Assembly: GCA_020849325.1 (NCBI GenBank)
Contig: JADLGL010000082.1
Coordinates: 1-64,000 of the forward strand
Origin: Bauldia sp.
GTDB taxonomy: Bacteria; Pseudomonadota; Alphaproteobacteria; Rhizobiales; Kaistiaceae
Length of the DNA stretch: 64,000 bases
Direction of reading: 5' to 3'
Shown: in pieces, positions 60,927 to 64,000 of the stretch
Layout of the letters: every line of letters starts with the position of its first letter
How positions within the stretch are numbered: the stretch's first letter is position 1
Notes under the pieces: generated by a model
Seen by the model: the letters and a program-made list of their open reading frames with translations, nothing else
Database searches by the model: none
What the model was told of the DNA's origin: nothing
Position numbers and translations under genes: made by a program

Positions 60927-61754
60927 CTACCAGTTGCGCCTCTGATAGTCGGCCCAGTCGCAGTCGCCATCGGAGTCGATATCGCAATGATCGCCGGTCT
61001 GGCCTTCGAGGTACAGAATCTCGTCTTCCGGTCCGCCGATCCTGCGACTGACATCGAGCTGGAAGCCGATCGCGAACCGCTCGACGGACACGCCCGTCCA
61101 GGCATCTGGCGCTACCGGCACCCCGGGATGGTCGGCGACATGACGATGGTACAGTTCCGAGTGGACGGCATCGTGAGCGATGGTGGATGCGTACCAGGTG
61201 ATGCTGTAGAACGCCGTTTCGTCGGCGACCTCGTACCGCGGCGGGACGGCGTAGGCGACCATGCCGGTGATATCGGCCTGCTGAATGACGCCGATATAGG
61301 TCTGGATCTTATGGAAGGCGTCCGGTGCCAGGCCACGAAGGAGCCCGAGCGCGGCGATCGTCTGCGTCACAAATGCGGATGATCCCCTGATGGCGATCCC
61401 GAAGTACTCCGGCTGCCCTTTCACAGCCGGCTTCGTAGTCCCGGGCAGGGGCGCGACGATGTCCTCGGGCGCGGCAGCCAGATACCGGCTGGCAGCCCAG
61501 CCCGGACTGCGTCCGGCAGTGGCGATCGGGCACCAGTTGCCGCTGCACGTCGCCGTGACGTAAACACCGCATTCGGCCGGCAGAAGCCCGTACCGGACGG
61601 CGAAGTCAGTGCTCGGACCGGAGCGGACATTGAGCTGGCCGGGCGGTGTCACGTCGGTAACGCAATGCTCGATGCCGGGCGTCAGCTGCGCCGGCGCGGG
61701 GCTCGAAATGGCAATGCCGAGTGCGGCCAGAACGACGGCTGCCAAGCTTTTCAC
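60927..61754 (-). CDS. Secreted bacterial SH3-domain protein with EF-hand-like C-terminus
   Basis: Signal peptide; GQLNVRSGPSTDFAVRYGLLPAECGVYVTATCSGNWCPIATAGRSPGWAASRYL; DIDSDGDCDWADYQ at C-terminus. Confidence 0.78.
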   Translation of the reverse strand: MKSLAAVVLAALGIAISSPAPAQLTPGIEHCVTDVTPPGQLNVRSGPSTDFAVRYGLLPAECGVYVTATCSGNWCPIATAGRSPGWAASRYLAAAPEDIVAPLPGTTKPAVKGQPEYFGIAIRGSSAFVTQTIAALGLLRGLAPDAFHKIQTYIGVIQQADITGMVAYAVPPRYEVADETAFYSITWYASTIAHDAVHSELYHRHVADHPGVPVAPDAWTGVSVERFAIGFQLDVSRRIGGPEDEILYLEGQTGDHCDIDSDGDCDWADYQRRNW

Positions 61755-61913
61755 ACGTTCCCCTCCGCGGTGTGACGTTCAATTCCTAGGGGATGTTGCG
61801 CTGGTTTGCCATCTTGGCGGGAAGGGTCGTGGCCCGATGCAGCGTTCCCGCGCCCGCCCCGAAACCGTCCTCTTCGCGGTTGCGCTCCAGGCAGCCAGCA
61901 TCGGGTGGACGGC

Positions 61914-63053
61914 ATGAGCCAGCCGGCAGCGCGCATCGCCCGCGGCGTGGTCCGTCGCATCCGGGCTGCGCTCGGCATGCCCGACCTGCCGGGCTTCGAG
62001 GGCCGTATCCGGCGCGCCTATGGCCGCCTGCCCAAGCCGGATGCGGACGCTGCGGACGTGACGCTCATCGTCGGCCGGAAGCGGCACGGGCTCGAATCCT
62101 CCGCCTATATCCGGCTCCTCGGCCCTCTCACCCTCGGCGACAATGCCCGCCGCTTCCGGCTCCGCTTCGCCGACGCCAGCGGCGCTGCGACCGTGCCGGT
62201 CGGCGACCTGGTGATCGTGCAGCGCGAGGTGATGCCGGACGCCGCCGCCGCGGCGGCGCTGCTGGCGCGGGTGCGGAGCGCCGGGGCGCGGCTCGTCGTC
62301 GACCTCGACGACGATTTCCGGCTCCGCGACCAGAACCGCGCCGCGGCCATCGATCTCCTGCTCGGCCATGCCGACCAGGCCTGGTTCTCGACCGCCGTGC
62401 TCGCCGCGGCGCATCGGGATGCCACGGGCGATCGCGCGGAGGTGGTGCCGAACGCGCTCGATCCGCGGCTGTGGGGACCGCCGCGCGCCGCGCACCCGCG
62501 GACCGGCGGCGCTTTTCGCATCCTCTACATGGGCACGCGGACCCATGACGCGGACCTCGCGACGATCCTGCCGGCGCTCGACGCCTTCGCGGCCGAGCGC
62601 CCGGCCATGGAGCTCGTCCTCATCGGGGCGGTCACGGCTGAGCCAGGTCGGGCCTGGTGCCGCGTGCTGCCGATCCCGCCGGCGGCCGTGGAGTACCCAT
62701 CCTTCGTGCGCTGGCTGCAGCGGTCGGGGCCGTTCGACCTCGGCATCGCGCCGCTCGCCGATACGCCGTTCAACGCGGCGAAGTCGGACGTGAAACTCCT
62801 CGACTATTGCGCCCTCGGCCTGCCGTCGCTCCTCGTCGACATGGCGCCGTACCGCGATCCATCGCGGCCCGAGGGACTTGCGCTGCTGGTGCAAAGCGAT
62901 CCCGCGGCGTGGCTGGCTGCCCTCCGCGCCCATCATCCGGCCGAGGCTGCCGCGGGCCGGGCCGGGCGGCTCGACTACGTCTGGAACCAGCGGCCGCTCG
63001 CTGCCATCGCGGAACGGCAGCGGGCGCTGATCGCCGCCCTCCTCCGCCGTTAG
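61914..63053 (+). CDS. Glycosyltransferase (GT-B, group 1-like)
   Basis: GARLVVDLDDDFRL...VVPNALDPRLWG...FRILYMGTRTHDADLATILPALDAF...PFNAAKSDVKLLDYCALGLPSLLVD. Confidence 0.85.
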   Translation: MSQPAARIARGVVRRIRAALGMPDLPGFEGRIRRAYGRLPKPDADAADVTLIVGRKRHGLESSAYIRLLGPLTLGDNARRFRLRFADASGAATVPVGDLVIVQREVMPDAAAAAALLARVRSAGARLVVDLDDDFRLRDQNRAAAIDLLLGHADQAWFSTAVLAAAHRDATGDRAEVVPNALDPRLWGPPRAAHPRTGGAFRILYMGTRTHDADLATILPALDAFAAERPAMELVLIGAVTAEPGRAWCRVLPIPPAAVEYPSFVRWLQRSGPFDLGIAPLADTPFNAAKSDVKLLDYCALGLPSLLVDMAPYRDPSRPEGLALLVQSDPAAWLAALRAHHPAEAAAGRAGRLDYVWNQRPLAAIAERQRALIAALLRR

Positions 63054-63106
63054 TGGTTTGACGCGTTCGGAAGTTTCCGTGTCGGCGTCGCCCGACCTCG
63101 GCACTC

Positions 63107-63297
63107 GTGCCTTGAGTCCCTCGACCCGTCGGGGAGAGGGCTTCCGAGCTTGGCGAACCGAAGGTTCGCTTGGCGAAGAAGGGTGACGGGCAACGCCCGC
63201 AGAAACTCACCACCCAGGCCCTCTCACCCTTCTCGCGAAGGTTCGGCTTCGCCTCACCAAGCTGCGAAGGCCTCTCCCCAACGGGTAGAGGCGAATG
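63107..63297. repeat. Intergenic palindromic/mosaic repeat
   Basis: gtccctcgacccgtcggggagagggctt...gaagggtgacgggcaac...gccctctcacccttctcgcgaagg...ggcctctccccaacgggtagagg. Confidence 0.5.
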
Positions 63298-63401
63298 AGC
63301 GGTCGATCCGGGAACGATCCGTGCGCCAAACCACCGGGCCCCGGCGTTCGGCGTGCCGGCGCGGGCGTGTTATCGTGGTTCGTCGCTCGCCGCGCGGGAG
63401 G

Positions 63402-64000
63402 ATGGCAATGCAGCTGAAACGCCTTGCCGCGCTCGCGGCGTTGCTGCCGCTGGCGACGGGCGCGGCGGCGCAGGGATCGGACGCTCTCCTCCGGCTCACC
63501 GATGCGATCACGGTGTGCGATCTCGTCGACGACTTCGAGGTGGAGGAGAACGCCGGCCCGGACCTCGAGGATTGCGTCGATGCGAGCCGGGCGCTGTTCG
63601 AGGCGGCGGGCGTTCTCACCATCGCGGAGCAGGAGCGCCTCGGGCTCGGCTTCGTGGATGTGATCCGCGCCGCCCCGCCGGCCGCGACCTTCGACGAACT
63701 CGCCCCGGCCGTCGATCTCCTCGCCGACATTTTTCGGACGATGAGCTACCGCCAGTGCTGGCCCGGCCGCTCGCCGCCGACGCTCGCCGAGTGCACCGCC
63801 GCGATCCGCATCATGACGATCGCCGCGCAGGCGCTGCCTCCCGAAGCGGCCGGGACCGTCGCGATCGACATCTGCCTGGGCTCACAGGGTCGCCCGGAGT
63901 TCCAGCCTGCGGTGTTCGCGGTGGTGGACGAACTCGTCGGCCGCGCGGCGGCGGGCGGCGATCCGGTGATGCGCGGCCCGATCGACGCGGTGGCGGAACT
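63402..64000 (+). CDS. Putative secreted protein, partial (runs off right edge)
   Basis: MAMQLKRLAALAALLPLATGAAAQGSDALLRLTDAITVCDLVDDFEVEENAGPDLEDCVDAS; SD gggagg; no stop before window end. Confidence 0.65.
   Translation, partial: MAMQLKRLAALAALLPLATGAAAQGSDALLRLTDAITVCDLVDDFEVEENAGPDLEDCVDASRALFEAAGVLTIAEQERLGLGFVDVIRAAPPAATFDELAPAVDLLADIFRTMSYRQCWPGRSPPTLAECTAAIRIMTIAAQALPPEAAGTVAIDICLGSQGRPEFQPAVFAVVDELVGRAAAGGDPVMRGPIDAVAE

Overview
This 64 kb, high-GC window looks chromosomal and alphaproteobacterial (Hyphomicrobiales-like). Much of it is housekeeping: prmA; ku-ligD (NHEJ); an xdhA/xdhB-like pair; an oligopeptide ABC transporter; tRNA-Ser(UGA); glycosyltransferases; a CDF transporter; rlpA-dacA/C/F-tmk-holB-metG-tatD; an MBL-fold hydrolase; mazG; hflX-hfq-dat-trkA-ntrX-ntrY-ntrC-ntrB-dusB; ispDF; and the C-terminal-type cinA. 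Accessory DNA is inserted at several points. (1) 7.7-9.6 kb is an AT-richer cassette with an uncharacterised ORF, an Xre/MbcA/ParS-type (DUF2384-like) antitoxin and a RES-domain toxin. (2) 38.9-39.6 kb is a Phd/YefM-like plus PIN TA pair between mazG and hflX. (3) 47.5-48.6 kb is an excisionase-HTH plus PIN pair between ntrC and ntrY. (4) The strongest candidate for an undescribed system is at 56.5-58.7 kb: a tightly overlapping six-gene operon of a MarR-like winged HTH, four tandem micro-HTH proteins (three are clear paralogs ending in R-M-[FI]-P-[KR]-G), and a wHTH-CHAT protein (caspase-like protease fold) with an apparent His/Cys dyad. Other items of note are an XdhB-like subunit whose molybdenum-site motifs look eroded, an in-frame palindromic repeat inside the ligD linker, frameshifted fucosyltransferase-like and TPP-enzyme genes, a 34-bp ArsR operator/promoter palindrome, and a bacterial LCCL-domain protein. 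All calls come from reading the sequence and remembered family motifs; no database search was run.
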